A stretch of DNA of 41,344 bases from positions 1 through 41,344 of the forward strand of contig SLPC01000235.1 in assembly GCA_007132185.1 (NCBI GenBank), given 5' to 3'. Under the pieces are notes generated by a model. That model worked only from the letters and a program-made list of their open reading frames with translations. It was not told the origin of the DNA and did not search any database. The position numbers and the translations under genes were made by a program. Source of the stretch: Anaerolineae bacterium (GTDB lineage Bacteria > Chloroflexota > Anaerolineae > UBA1429). Of the stretch, positions 1 to 10,200 are shown one piece after another. How positions within the stretch are numbered: position 1 is the stretch's first letter; each line of letters begins with the position of its first letter.

Positions 1-1676
1 AGGCGATTGTACCAGGTCTCGCCCTCGGTAGTTGGCATCGCCATCAGGGCCAAGGGTCGGCCAGCATAGCCCAGAGGCTGCTCCTCCTCGTCCCTCTGGC
101 CCGTGATCAGCATGGTGGCCTCGGGCTGTATACCTACCGCCACCGTTGCCCGGGCATTGGGGAACTGGCGCAAGGCCCAGGCCACCTGGGGGCCGAGCCC
201 CTCCTCGTAAAGAATATCGATGGCGCGCTCGTCGCCCACAAGCTGAAGGGACAGGCTCCGCACCAGAGGCTCGAGATCGGCCAGGGCAGCCGCGCTGGGC
301 TCGTGGAGCAGCGGCTCCCACGGATCGCGGGCCCGATCATGAGCCAGAGCCACGGTCCCTCGTACCGTCGGTATCATCAGCACCAACCCCACCAGCAGAA
401 GCGCGATCCGGCTGGCCCCGTGCGCATAGACCCAGACACCATACCCGATCAGCCCCAGGATCACGATCCCCAGCGCATAGCCGGCAAAATACAATGTCCC
501 TAGCGTCATAAACCGCAGGTAGAGGGTGACATGAAGATAGATATACCCCAACACTACCAGCCCCATCAGAGCCACGACCAGATCGCGGCGCGTCAAAGTA
601 CCTCTCGTGTCGTACAAGCCCTGAACCCCGCGACCGGCCAGCAGGGTAAGGGGCAGCAGGGTGCTCACCAGCCAGCGAGGCTGCCGGTGCCCCAGGACCA
701 CGCCCAGCAACAGGGCGTAAACCAGCCACAGCATCAACCCCCCATCGAGACCGCGCCCAGATCGTAGACCATAGTAGACGCCGATCCCAGCCAACAGCAA
801 CATCAAGGGCTCATAGCTGGCCAGGACCCACAAAAGATGATACCAGGGCAGGTCAGTCTGTCCCGGCCAGAGCCCAGCCACCCAGGAGCCGGCCAGGTGG
901 ACGGTGGCGCCGATACCTCCTGGGTTCACCCAGAGAGCCGAGGCGATGGCCAGCAACGCGACGATGAATAGCGCTGGCACATTGAGCCTCTTTCCGGCCC
1001 GTACGCTGGCCGAAAAGAACTCTCTGTGCGCATCGGTCGCCCGCCGCCACCAGAACGCGACCAGCAGAGCCGCCGCGGTCAAGAGCGTGTACACGGCGGC
1101 GCCCGCCGTCAGGGCCGCCGCCAACAACAGGGCAAAAGCGCGCGCATCGCGAGGCAAGCCAGTGCGTCCATAAAGCCACGCGACCGCCAGAGCCGCCGCG
1201 CCCAGGGCCACCGAGAGCAGGGCCCCATCGGCCGTGCGCCCGGCATACACCCAGCCGGGAGAGAACGCCAGAAACGCTGCCGTAGCCAGCGCTCCCACGC
1301 GCCCCAACGGCCCCCGCAGCAGCCAGGGGAGCCCCACAAACAGCGACCCGGCAAGGGCAGGCAGGAGACGCACGGTAAAGACGCTGCTGCCCAGGCCAAA
1401 GAGCAGCCACTGCACGTTGAACAGGAGGGGCGCATAGCCCGTGACCCCCGGCAGAGCCCCCTGCAGGGCACGCAGAGCCGCCATCGCCGTGGACAGCTCG
1501 TCGGCCAGGAGAGGCGCGCGGCCCAGCCCGACCAGCCGTACCGCCAGCCCCATGAAGAACAGCACGCCATAGAGCGCCCGTTCTAGAGTCACCCACGACC
1601 AGAGGCTCGACCTCGTCGCATCGTATGCCACGGCGGCCTCGCCATAGCCCTCGGTTATCGTATGTCCGCGCTCCAT
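1..1676 (-). CDS. TIGR03663/Agl23-like GT-C membrane glycosyltransferase, partial
   Basis: The frame opens at ATG 1676 and has no stop down to base 1, so 558 codons are present and the C-terminus lies outside the window. Hydrophobic segments run from about residue 33 to about 440, followed by a soluble-looking region. The loop after the first membrane span holds D59-E60 (context PLLADELSTAM), where GT-C enzymes carry their acidic catalytic or metal-binding residue. TIGR03663 proteins are known for an invariant DE and an HGP tripeptide and for lying near DUF2298 genes. Here the HGP position seems to read YAP (81-83), so this is a divergent member or a general PMT-like protein. It follows the DUF2298 gene after 122 bases and has its own extended -10 promoter and a GAGGGG Shine-Dalgarno. 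The sugar and acceptor are unknown. Confidence 0.75.
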   Translation of the reverse strand, partial: MERGHTITEGYGEAAVAYDATRSSLWSWVTLERALYGVLFFMGLAVRLVGLGRAPLLADELSTAMAALRALQGALPGVTGYAPLLFNVQWLLFGLGSSVFTVRLLPALAGSLFVGLPWLLRGPLGRVGALATAAFLAFSPGWVYAGRTADGALLSVALGAAALAVAWLYGRTGLPRDARAFALLLAAALTAGAAVYTLLTAAALLVAFWWRRATDAHREFFSASVRAGKRLNVPALFIVALLAIASALWVNPGGIGATVHLAGSWVAGLWPGQTDLPWYHLLWVLASYEPLMLLLAGIGVYYGLRSGRGLDGGLMLWLVYALLLGVVLGHRQPRWLVSTLLPLTLLAGRGVQGLYDTRGTLTRRDLVVALMGLVVLGYIYLHVTLYLRFMTLGTLYFAGYALGIVILGLIGYGVWVYAHGASRIALLLVGLVLMIPTVRGTVALAHDRARDPWEPLLHEPSAAALADLEPLVRSLSLQLVGDERAIDILYEEGLGPQVAWALRQFPNARATVAVGIQPEATMLITGQRDEEEQPLGYAGRPLALMAMPTTEGETWYNR

Positions 1677-1712
1677 TGAGAATCTATCCCCTCGAAAGGA
1701 CTACTCCAACGG

Positions 1713-1721
1713 ATTATAGCA
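1713..1721 (-). promoter_or_regulatory. Extended -10 promoter for the partial GT-C gene
   Basis: Read on the minus strand, this is TGCTATAAT, a perfect -10 hexamer with the TGn extension, 36 bases before the ATG at 1676. No good -35 box is visible at 16-18 bases, which extended -10 promoters tolerate. It would give a leader of about 30 bases containing the Shine-Dalgarno. The same nine bases form the -10 of the promoter at 16670-16698. Confidence 0.6.
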
Positions 1722-1798
1722 CAACTCATCGGCATCTCCGTGAAGCATTGACGATGGACGCCGGGTCGCAATAGTGCATGCCGCAGCGGTGCGGTCGA

Positions 1799-4228
1799 TC
1801 ACCAGGTACGTCCATAAATCAGGACTCTGTCGTTCTGGAACACCGGCACCATCAGTTGATCCAGAACATCGATGGCGATCTGCTCTGCTCCGTATCGCTG
1901 CCGCTCCATGGGCCCCACGATCAGATAGTCGACGCCATAGGCCTGCAGCAGTCGCAGCGTCTCGTTTGCGTTACGCCCCGTATAGATGGCATCGATGGCG
2001 GGCTCGCGGTCGCCAAAGACCTCGTAACCGCCGCGCCACTGGAGCTGGTGGCCGCTCCAGCCCAGCAGGGTGGGGATCCCCGTATGGGCCGAGATCCAGT
2101 TGAACGCGCTGTAGCTGCCGCCGGGCGCCTCGACCATGACGGCCTCGAGGCGTGCGTGCCGCTCCAGCCACTGGATCGCCTCGTATTCGTCAGGTCGATG
2201 CTGGGCCACATACCGCACCCCGTCCAGGGTGGGCTCGCCGCGAAAAGCGTCGGCCTTGCTCACCGTGGCGGCCAGGGGATAATAGAGACCGGCAAGAATC
2301 AGCCCCGCCCCCAACGCCCCCCAGAGGTACGCCGCAAGCTGCGCCGCTGTCCCTGTGCGTCGCATAGTCCGCCACACATGAAAAGCGCCATAGGCCCCGC
2401 TCAGGCTCAACAGGATCCAACCCTGATAGTAGAACTTGAAAACCGTGTTCATGCGGGTCCCAAAGATGTCCCGTAAAAAGACAAACTCGACGCTGAGGAT
2501 CAGGCCCAGCCCCAGGACGGCCATTAGCAGCGCCATGAGGGTAGGGGCCGTCGGCGCCTCGATGCTCCCCTGCTCGCGCGCCACAACACCCCAGACCAAC
2601 AACGCGCCGCTCACCGCCAGGAGAAACAGCCCCAGCGCCGCCGTGTACCAGCCCAGCAGCGCAACGCCAGCCATCAGAAAAAGCAGGACTGCCCCCCACA
2701 GCCTGGCGGTCCAGGGCAAGCCCGACACGCCTCTGCCGCGCCACAGGCGTGCCAGAACGCTGGGCAGGAACCCCGCCAAGAGCACGATCTGGACGCCAAA
2801 CATGAGCAGAAATTGCTGCCACTGAGTCTTGACAAAGGGCGAGACCAGGCCCAGCCCGCCGGCCTGGGAACGGAACCCCAGGTAAAAGGGCAAGTACACC
2901 AGCAGGCTCAACAGGACGAGTATGGCGCCGATCTGGACCACTTGGGCCAGCCAGCGCCGGGTAGGGGAGCGTCTGCTGTAGTGGGCTATGGCAAAGGCGG
3001 CCGCGAACAGCCCCAGGTAGATAGGATAGTCCCAGGTGTTCAGGAATGCCATGGCGCCCAGGAGCACGCCCCACAGGAGCACCTCATAGAACCCGCCTGG
3101 CCACAGCCCCATCAAGGCTGCGCCCGCACGACTCTGCAACATAAAGGACGGAGAGCCCAGCCCGCGCAACGTTTCACCGCCCTCGATGGCTAGATCGGCG
3201 CCACGACCCAGCAGCAGGTTGAGCGCCAGCGCAATGGCCAGGAGCACAAAGGGCAGCGCCAGCACATGGGGATGATTGTCGCCCAGCAAAAAGCTAAAGA
3301 ACGGAAACTCGGAGATCACCTCCATCGTGTTGCCCGCCAGGTCGCGATCGTGGATCACCCGCGAGGCCCGCCACCACCACCAGGTATCCTGCGGGTACCA
3401 GGTGGGGCTGGGCGGGCTGGCGCCCAGGTTGCGCACGTCCAGCCACTGCCAGAGGGCCTCCGTACCCCACCCACGTATGCGGACCAGCTCGAATGTCCCC
3501 ACCAGGTTGCCCATGACGGCCACCAGCGTGGCCCCCAACAGGCCAAAGGCGGCCCCTGCTCGCGACACCCCCTGGCGACCAACTCCGAATCTGTCTGCGC
3601 CACCGGCGGCACAGACCAGGTTGTACACCAGGCCCAGGCTGCCGCTGACAGTCAGGGCAAACAGTAGCGTGCCTGTCAGGTTGAATGTCACGGCGCTGGG
3701 CAGCCCCGAAAGCCATGTAAGCAGGGCCATGATGACATAGCCCAGGTAATAGTAGCTGATGCCATAGCCGGACAGCCACGGATCGCGGGGCGGAAAGGTG
3801 GGGCTGCGCAAGATGCCATTGAGAAAAGCAAACTCCATCGGCTTTTCGGTCGCCGCGATCTCGGGATTGTGGGCCCGAAAGTAGCTCCAGGCCACCAACG
3901 CCAGCACAAAGAGGGCCGTATCCAGGGCGATATAGCCCCGCAAGCGTTTCAGCTCGCGACCGATCAGCCGCCGTTGGCGCCATCCAAAGGCCACCGAGAA
4001 CCCACCCACCAACAGAAACGCGGCAGCAGACCCGGCTGGGCCATTGGATAACGCGCCGAAGGTGACCAACAGCCAGTAAAAGACGCCGCCCAACAGCAGG
4101 CCTAGGGGCCGTCGGAAGGTAACGCCTCGCTCGGGCAAACAGCGCAGCAGTCGCATCGTGAGGGGCAGCGCCAGGAGCCCAATGATCTCGACCACCAGCC
4201 ACCAGCGGAGCGTCTGCAGGAGCCACAT
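1799..4228 (-). CDS. DUF2298 (Chlor_Arch_YYY) membrane protein, stand-alone copy
   Basis: An 809-residue polytopic membrane protein of the DUF2298/TIGR03662 family, whose biochemical role is unknown to me. Landmarks in order: EKPME at 128-132 in the loop after the early membrane segments; SYYYLGY at about 158-164, the YYY that names the family; SEFPFFSFLLGDNHPH with D317, H319 and H321; NTWDYP near 400; RMNTVFKF at 592-599; and a C-terminal region with HTGIPTLLGW followed by a soluble tail. Each landmark recurs twice in the neighbouring giant protein, so the three modules are homologous. Its ATG lies one base after the giant's stop (TAG-C-ATG), so translation is probably coupled. GT-C-like glycosyl transfer from a lipid-linked sugar is plausible by analogy, not shown. 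Confidence 0.9.
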   Translation of the reverse strand: MWLLQTLRWWLVVEIIGLLALPLTMRLLRCLPERGVTFRRPLGLLLGGVFYWLLVTFGALSNGPAGSAAAFLLVGGFSVAFGWRQRRLIGRELKRLRGYIALDTALFVLALVAWSYFRAHNPEIAATEKPMEFAFLNGILRSPTFPPRDPWLSGYGISYYYLGYVIMALLTWLSGLPSAVTFNLTGTLLFALTVSGSLGLVYNLVCAAGGADRFGVGRQGVSRAGAAFGLLGATLVAVMGNLVGTFELVRIRGWGTEALWQWLDVRNLGASPPSPTWYPQDTWWWWRASRVIHDRDLAGNTMEVISEFPFFSFLLGDNHPHVLALPFVLLAIALALNLLLGRGADLAIEGGETLRGLGSPSFMLQSRAGAALMGLWPGGFYEVLLWGVLLGAMAFLNTWDYPIYLGLFAAAFAIAHYSRRSPTRRWLAQVVQIGAILVLLSLLVYLPFYLGFRSQAGGLGLVSPFVKTQWQQFLLMFGVQIVLLAGFLPSVLARLWRGRGVSGLPWTARLWGAVLLFLMAGVALLGWYTAALGLFLLAVSGALLVWGVVAREQGSIEAPTAPTLMALLMAVLGLGLILSVEFVFLRDIFGTRMNTVFKFYYQGWILLSLSGAYGAFHVWRTMRRTGTAAQLAAYLWGALGAGLILAGLYYPLAATVSKADAFRGEPTLDGVRYVAQHRPDEYEAIQWLERHARLEAVMVEAPGGSYSAFNWISAHTGIPTLLGWSGHQLQWRGGYEVFGDREPAIDAIYTGRNANETLRLLQAYGVDYLIVGPMERQRYGAEQIAIDVLDQLMVPVFQNDRVLIYGRTW

Positions 4229-4229
4229 G

Positions 4230-7200
4230 CTAAGCCAGTCCCTCTCGCGACATTAGAGCCGCGCCCTCATCCAGCGGGTCGGGCACACGATAGAGATCCA
4301 CCTGCTCGTTCTCAAAGACCCGCTCCAGGGCGCCCGCGTCGGTCAGGGACTCGAACTTTTGCAGGGCAGCCTCGCTATACAGCGCGCGCTCCAACGGCCC
4401 GACATAGACATAGCGCACCCGGTGCAGCGCCAGTAGATCCAGCAACTCTTGCGGGTCCTCGGTATCATAGATGCGCTCGGCGTCTCGCTGGCGGGCGGCC
4501 ACATCGTCCCAGGGACGTTGCTCGTACTGGTGCGCCCCTACCAGGGTGGGCAGCCCGGTGTACGAGCTGATGCGCATGCCCCCCTCGCGATAGTAGCCCA
4601 CAGGCGCCTCGGCCAGCACCGGTGTCCCCGGCACATGCTCCCAAAGCCAGGCGATGGCCTCGCGGTCATAACGCATTTCGATGGGGCTCTCGGCGTTGGG
4701 CCAGTAATAGACGGCCTCTATCATATAGGCTGTTCCGTCCAGGGTCCCGATGGGGGGCGAGCCACTAGGAAAGCGCTCCGTCACCCGGGCGGGAACGGCC
4801 AGCACGGGGTAGATGAGGGCGGCCGCCAGCAGGAGCATCGCCCCAACGGCCCACGCTTTCTGCAAGGCACCGGCCCAACCGGCACGCCTGCGCCACAGCA
4901 GAGGAAGCAATGCCCCCAACGCTACGGCCAGTAGCACCCAGGCCTGTAGCGAGAACTTGAACACAGTATTCATGCGCCGCCACTCGGACCCGGCCAAAAA
5001 GTCCGCTAAATAGACAAACTCGATACCCAGCAGAATCCCCTGGGCCGCGAGGATGAGCAGCCAGGGTACAATGCGGCGCCCCGCGGCCAGCGCACCCAGA
5101 CACAGGATCACCGTCGGCGCCATCAGCAGCAGGAGCCCTGGCCATACATAGGGGCCGCGCACAAGCAGCACCGCCCCGGCGACAAGGGCTGCCCAACCCA
5201 GACCGCCGCCTGTCAGGCCCAGCAGAAGCCGGCGCAACCCCATCCCCCAGGCGCGCGCCCATAGGCGCCGACCACCCCAGCGACGCGCCGCAAGCCATGT
5301 CCGCCGCCAGGGCACCAGCGTGCTCAGCCCCCACGCCTGGGCGCCGATCAAGAGGTACACGAACAGCCCCCAGATCTCGAAAAAGGGCCCCACCTGGGTG
5401 CGCTCGTCGGGGGACAGCAGGCCCAGGCCCGTATACTGGGGCTCAAAGCGCCGATAAAAGGGAGCATAGGCCAGCAGGGCGACAAGCCCCACCCCCAGAG
5501 CCAGAGTCCCGCCGGTGGCTGCGCCGTGCATGCCATCCCGCCGATAGCCCCTGACGACCAGCATCGCAGCAGCGATCAGCAGGTAGATCGGCAGATCCCA
5601 GGTGTTGATGACCCCCAGGGCGCCCAGAGAGAGGGCCAGGAGCCCCAACAGCAGAATACGGGAGCCAGGGCCCCGCCGCCGGGGCGCCAGTACCGCGCCA
5701 ACGAGGGCCAGCACCAGCAGGCCAAAGGGCATGGCCATAAGGTGAGGATGCAGGTCGGCGAATAAAAAGGTGAAAAAGGGAAACTCGTTGATCGTGTGCG
5801 GTATGATCCGGGTGCCGCGATACCAGTAGTCAAAGAAAAAAGGCGGCAGCCCGCCCCGTAGCGCCACGATGGCTCCCCGCCCCAGGCACAGCAGGCCCTG
5901 CCCGACCCCCTGCACATCGCCTGCGCAGCCGGCGGCCAGCGCCGGCCGGGCCAGTTGCGTCGCCCCCGAGAGGTTGCCGACTCCGGCCACCAGCAGGGCG
6001 CCGCCCGCACCGGCCCAGCGACCCAACGCACCGCCACCGAGGACGCGCCCCGCCACCGCATAGGCATGGGCCACCGTGAGGGCAAAGAACGTGGGCACCG
6101 CCAGATTGAACGCCACCTCGGGCGCCACGCCGCTCAACCGCATGGGCACCAGGGTCAGCAGATAACCATAGTAGTAATAATTGAGGATTCCCCCGGCAAA
6201 GTAGGCATCATAGGGCGGGAAATGGGCCGACCGGGCGACGGCGTTGAGCATGGCCATTTCCATCATCTTTTCGCCGCCGAACCAGGGCTGCCAGAGATCA
6301 GGGTTCAGGATACGGATGCCCACCCACAGCACAAAGGCCACACTGAACAGGGCCTCGCTCCGCAGCATAGCACCCCAGCGCAGCCCGTCCCCGCCCCGTC
6401 GTCCGCGCCACCACAGCAGCCATGCCAGCAAGGCCACGACGGCCAGGACGCCCCACAGCGTGGCGAGGGTGTTGTGGAACAGGCCCAGGCTCGCTCCCAA
6501 CCAGTGCAGGTACCCCACCACCAGCAGGCCCAGCCCTTTGGCCAGGAGATAGCCCCGGTCGGGCCAGTTCGGGAACACCGCCGCCGCCAAGGGCCAGCCC
6601 GCCAGGCCGATCACTAGCAGCGCCAACCACCAGGAGCCCACGGCCAGCAGCGTGGACCGGTCGGCGGCACTATTCCAGCCGCGGCCATCCACCACCGGCA
6701 GCTCCTCCACAGGTCTGTCCAGCATCAGCGGTGCGTCGTCAGGGGGTACTTCTGGCATCACCCCTGGAAGTGGAGCCTGAGCAGATACAGCCGGGGGCAT
6801 CCAGCGGCGGGCCAACCACTGGCGCAATGCATCCCAAGTAGCCGGCTGCGGCGCAGACACAGGTGGCGCGTACGCCGAGGGCGTCTGCGCCGTAAGCACG
6901 CCAGCGCCCAGCACCCGATAGATGGTCACCGGCCCCCGGGCATATACGACATCCAGGTGCTCGCCCACCATCGCGTCGAACTTGAGCAGGCCCTGCTCCG
7001 AATAGTACGCCTGCTCCAGCTCGCCCACATAGATCAGGCCCACCTGGTAGCGAGCCAGCAGCTCGACGGCGCGCTCGATGCTGGGCGTCTCGTACAGCTC
7101 GCGCAGGTCCTGCAGGCGCCAGTCTACCACGATGCCGCTCAGGGCGGCGCGCTGCTGGCGCTGGTGCCAGTCCCAGCCCACGATGGTGGGGAGCCCGGTA

Positions 7201-10200
7201 TAGACCGAGATCCGGCTGCCCCAGCGGTAGAGGGGGGTGTTGGCCTCGGCAATGACCGGCGAGCCGACGACATAGTCCTGAAGCCAGCGGATCGCCTCGG
7301 CGTCATGGGCCAGCGTCAACTCGCGATCCCGGTCATAGTAGCGCGCCACGTCCATATAGGCCATGCCGTCCAGCGCGGGGGGCATCTCGGCGCCCCAGCG
7401 ATCGTCCAGCTTGGCCGGCGTCGCGAGTAGCGGATAGGACGCCATCGCTACCAGCAGCACAATCAGGGCAAGGCGCCACCAGCCACGCTGCGTCGGACGG
7501 GGTGCCCGTGCCCCGGCCCTTGCGAACAACCCCAGGGCGACGGCCGACGACACCCCCCACAGGATCCACACCTGCAGGTAGAATTTGAACACGGTGTTCA
7601 TGCGCCCGATGTCACCCTTGAGGACGATCCACTCGACACCCACCGTCAGGGCCAAGCCCACCCCGATCAGGAGCGCCAATAGACGTTGCCGAGGCTGGAC
7701 ACCGGGTAGCAACAGCGCAACCGCAGCCAGAACCAACAGGCTGACGGCCAGCAGCGTCGTCCAGGCGCCCAGCAGGGCCAATAGCGTCAGGAACAGCGCC
7801 GCCAGCACCAGCCCCGCCCACACCAGGGTGTAGGCCAGCGTGGGCCGGCGGACCAGAACCCAACTTAGGCGCTGCGCCCGCAGATAGCGGGGCTGCGACG
7901 CAAGGTTCAGCCGCAGCGAGCGATACCAGGGACTGCGCCGGATGGGCCCCCGCGCCACCCACAGCAGATAGCTGCCCAGGATGAATAAAAAGGGCAGATG
8001 GATCAGCAGGTAGTCGCCCAGGGCGGTGCGCTCACCCTGCCAGAGCTGTACGCTTCCATAGGCCAGGCCAAAGTGGGCGTGGAACGGCTGATAGAGCACG
8101 CGGCTCAGCACCACGATGGCGCCCGCCTGCAACGCCAGCCCCACCAACGTGTGCCGATCCAGGCGCCTTGTAGTAAACATCGAGACCGCCAGCGCCGCCA
8201 GAGCCAGGCCGGTATAGGTGGGATAGTCCCACGAGTTGGCGCACCAGAGGGCCCCCAGCACCAGGCCCAGCCAGAGGATGTGCCCCGCGAGCGCCCAGTC
8301 CAACCGGCGTAGCAGCCCCCGGCCATGCGAGACGACCCGCGGCCTGCCCACGAGGGCCACCGCCAGCCCCAGGGCCAGTACCGCCAGCGGCATGGCCATG
8401 ACATGGGCGTGCAGATCGCCGTACAGAAAGGAGAAAAAGGGGAACTCGTTGATCTCGCCGTGGGGCATGATTCGGCTGGCATTCCAGTAGGGCCACTCGG
8501 GTCGCAAGAGCATCGACTCGCCCTGAACGATCACGGCCCACAGGCCGCGTAGTGCCTGCCCCACCTGTCCCCAGAGCGTCGCGGCGGCCTCTCCCGCCAT
8601 GCGCTGCCCCACGGCAGACGCGCTCTGCCAGAGCAGGCGCACCTGGCCCAGGTTGCCCGCCACCCCCACCAGCAGAGCGCCCAACAGGCTATACTGCCAG
8701 TGTCGCGGCAGCCCGCGGCGCTCGTCGCCGCTCTCGGTAGGCAAAAGGTGCCCCACGACGCTGACCACGCCAGCTGCCATCAGCGCAAAGAGCGTGGGCA
8801 GTGCCAGATTGTAGGCCACGGTGGGCACGATGCCCGTCAGCAGGATCAGGGCCCCCACGGGCACCCAACCCCAGTAGTAGTAGTTGATGTAACCACCCGC
8901 GAACCAGGGATCCAAGGGCGGGAAATAGTTGCTCCTCAGGATCGCGTTCAGGTACGCGAGGTCCATGGGCTTTTCGCCGCCCATGACGGGATGCCACAGA
9001 TCGGGATTGCCCCGGCGGATGAGCCAAAAGCCGATAAAGAACGCCCAAAAGACCAGATCGCTCAGCAGCAAGAGACGCCAGCGGGCACGCACAAAGGCGG
9101 CCAGCTCGTACCGGTGCCACCAGGCCGTCAGACCCGCCGCTACGATCAGGATGCCCAGGGCGGCAGCCACGGTACCGGGGGTAAAGGGCAGCACCCGCGT
9201 GCTGGCGGCCAGCCAGGCCAGGTAGCCCAGCGCCAGGAAACCCGCTGTCTTGCCAAGGCCATAGCCCCCATCCGGCAGGTGACGCAGCACCGGGAACAAC
9301 AGGGGGAATCCCATCATGCCCACCACGACCAGCGCCAACGCCCAAGTCATTGTGGGATACCGGTTGCGCAGATCGTCTCGGTTGAACATCGCCGACCAGG
9401 TGCTGCCCTGGCGCTGGGCTTGCCAGGTTGCCTCGTCCAGCATCAGGTTGTTGGGCGCGCTGGTCACCTGGCGTGGCATGATCCGTACTACTCGTTCCAG
9501 ATCGATATCGTCGAACAGGCCCCGCACCTGGGCCATATCGAAATCGTCCCGCTTCTCATAGATCAGAACCACAGGATGATCGTACACGGTAAAGGTCTCA
9601 TCGGCGTCATCATCCACAAACTCGATGCCCAGGAGCTGGGGCCGCGAAGTGAACTTGGCCAGAAGGTCAAAGCCCAGCTCCCCCGAAAAGAGCGCCTCAT
9701 AGTAGCGGGTGGTCATGGGATAGCGCATGGGCAGCCGGGGGATCGAACCATACAGCCGGTTGCTGCTCAGGATGATATAGTCCAGCTGCTCGATCCACTC
9801 GTAGAGCGCCTCGCGCTTCTCGGGGATGTCCTCCCAATAGAGATCCATGCGCACCGTGTCAAAGATCTGGTCGCCGATGTGGCCATCCAAGTTCAGGGGC
9901 AGGGGATCATCCCACAGCTCGAAAGAGAGGGACGAGCCCGGCGGGATGTTCTCATAGATCCAGCGCGAGGCCGCCACCCGGGTGACCGGCCGCGTATAGA
10001 TGCTGGCAAAGGCGAATGCCCAGATCGCGGTGCCCAGCAGGACCGTCACCACGGCGCCCCGCGCCAGCATCCGGAACGGCAGGCGCAGTTGTGTGCGCGG
10101 TAGCCGCGCACTTTGCCCCCGGTCCCACAGCCACACCAGGCCAAAGCCCGCCATCACCGCCATGGTCGGATAGATGGGCAGCAGGTAGCGCACCGGCTTG

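Noticed and set aside
853-1596. 247-codon minus-strand frame inside the partial GT-C gene
   Set aside because: Ala/Gly/Arg-rich shadow in another frame; the true frame is the hydrophobic one open from 1676 to base 1.
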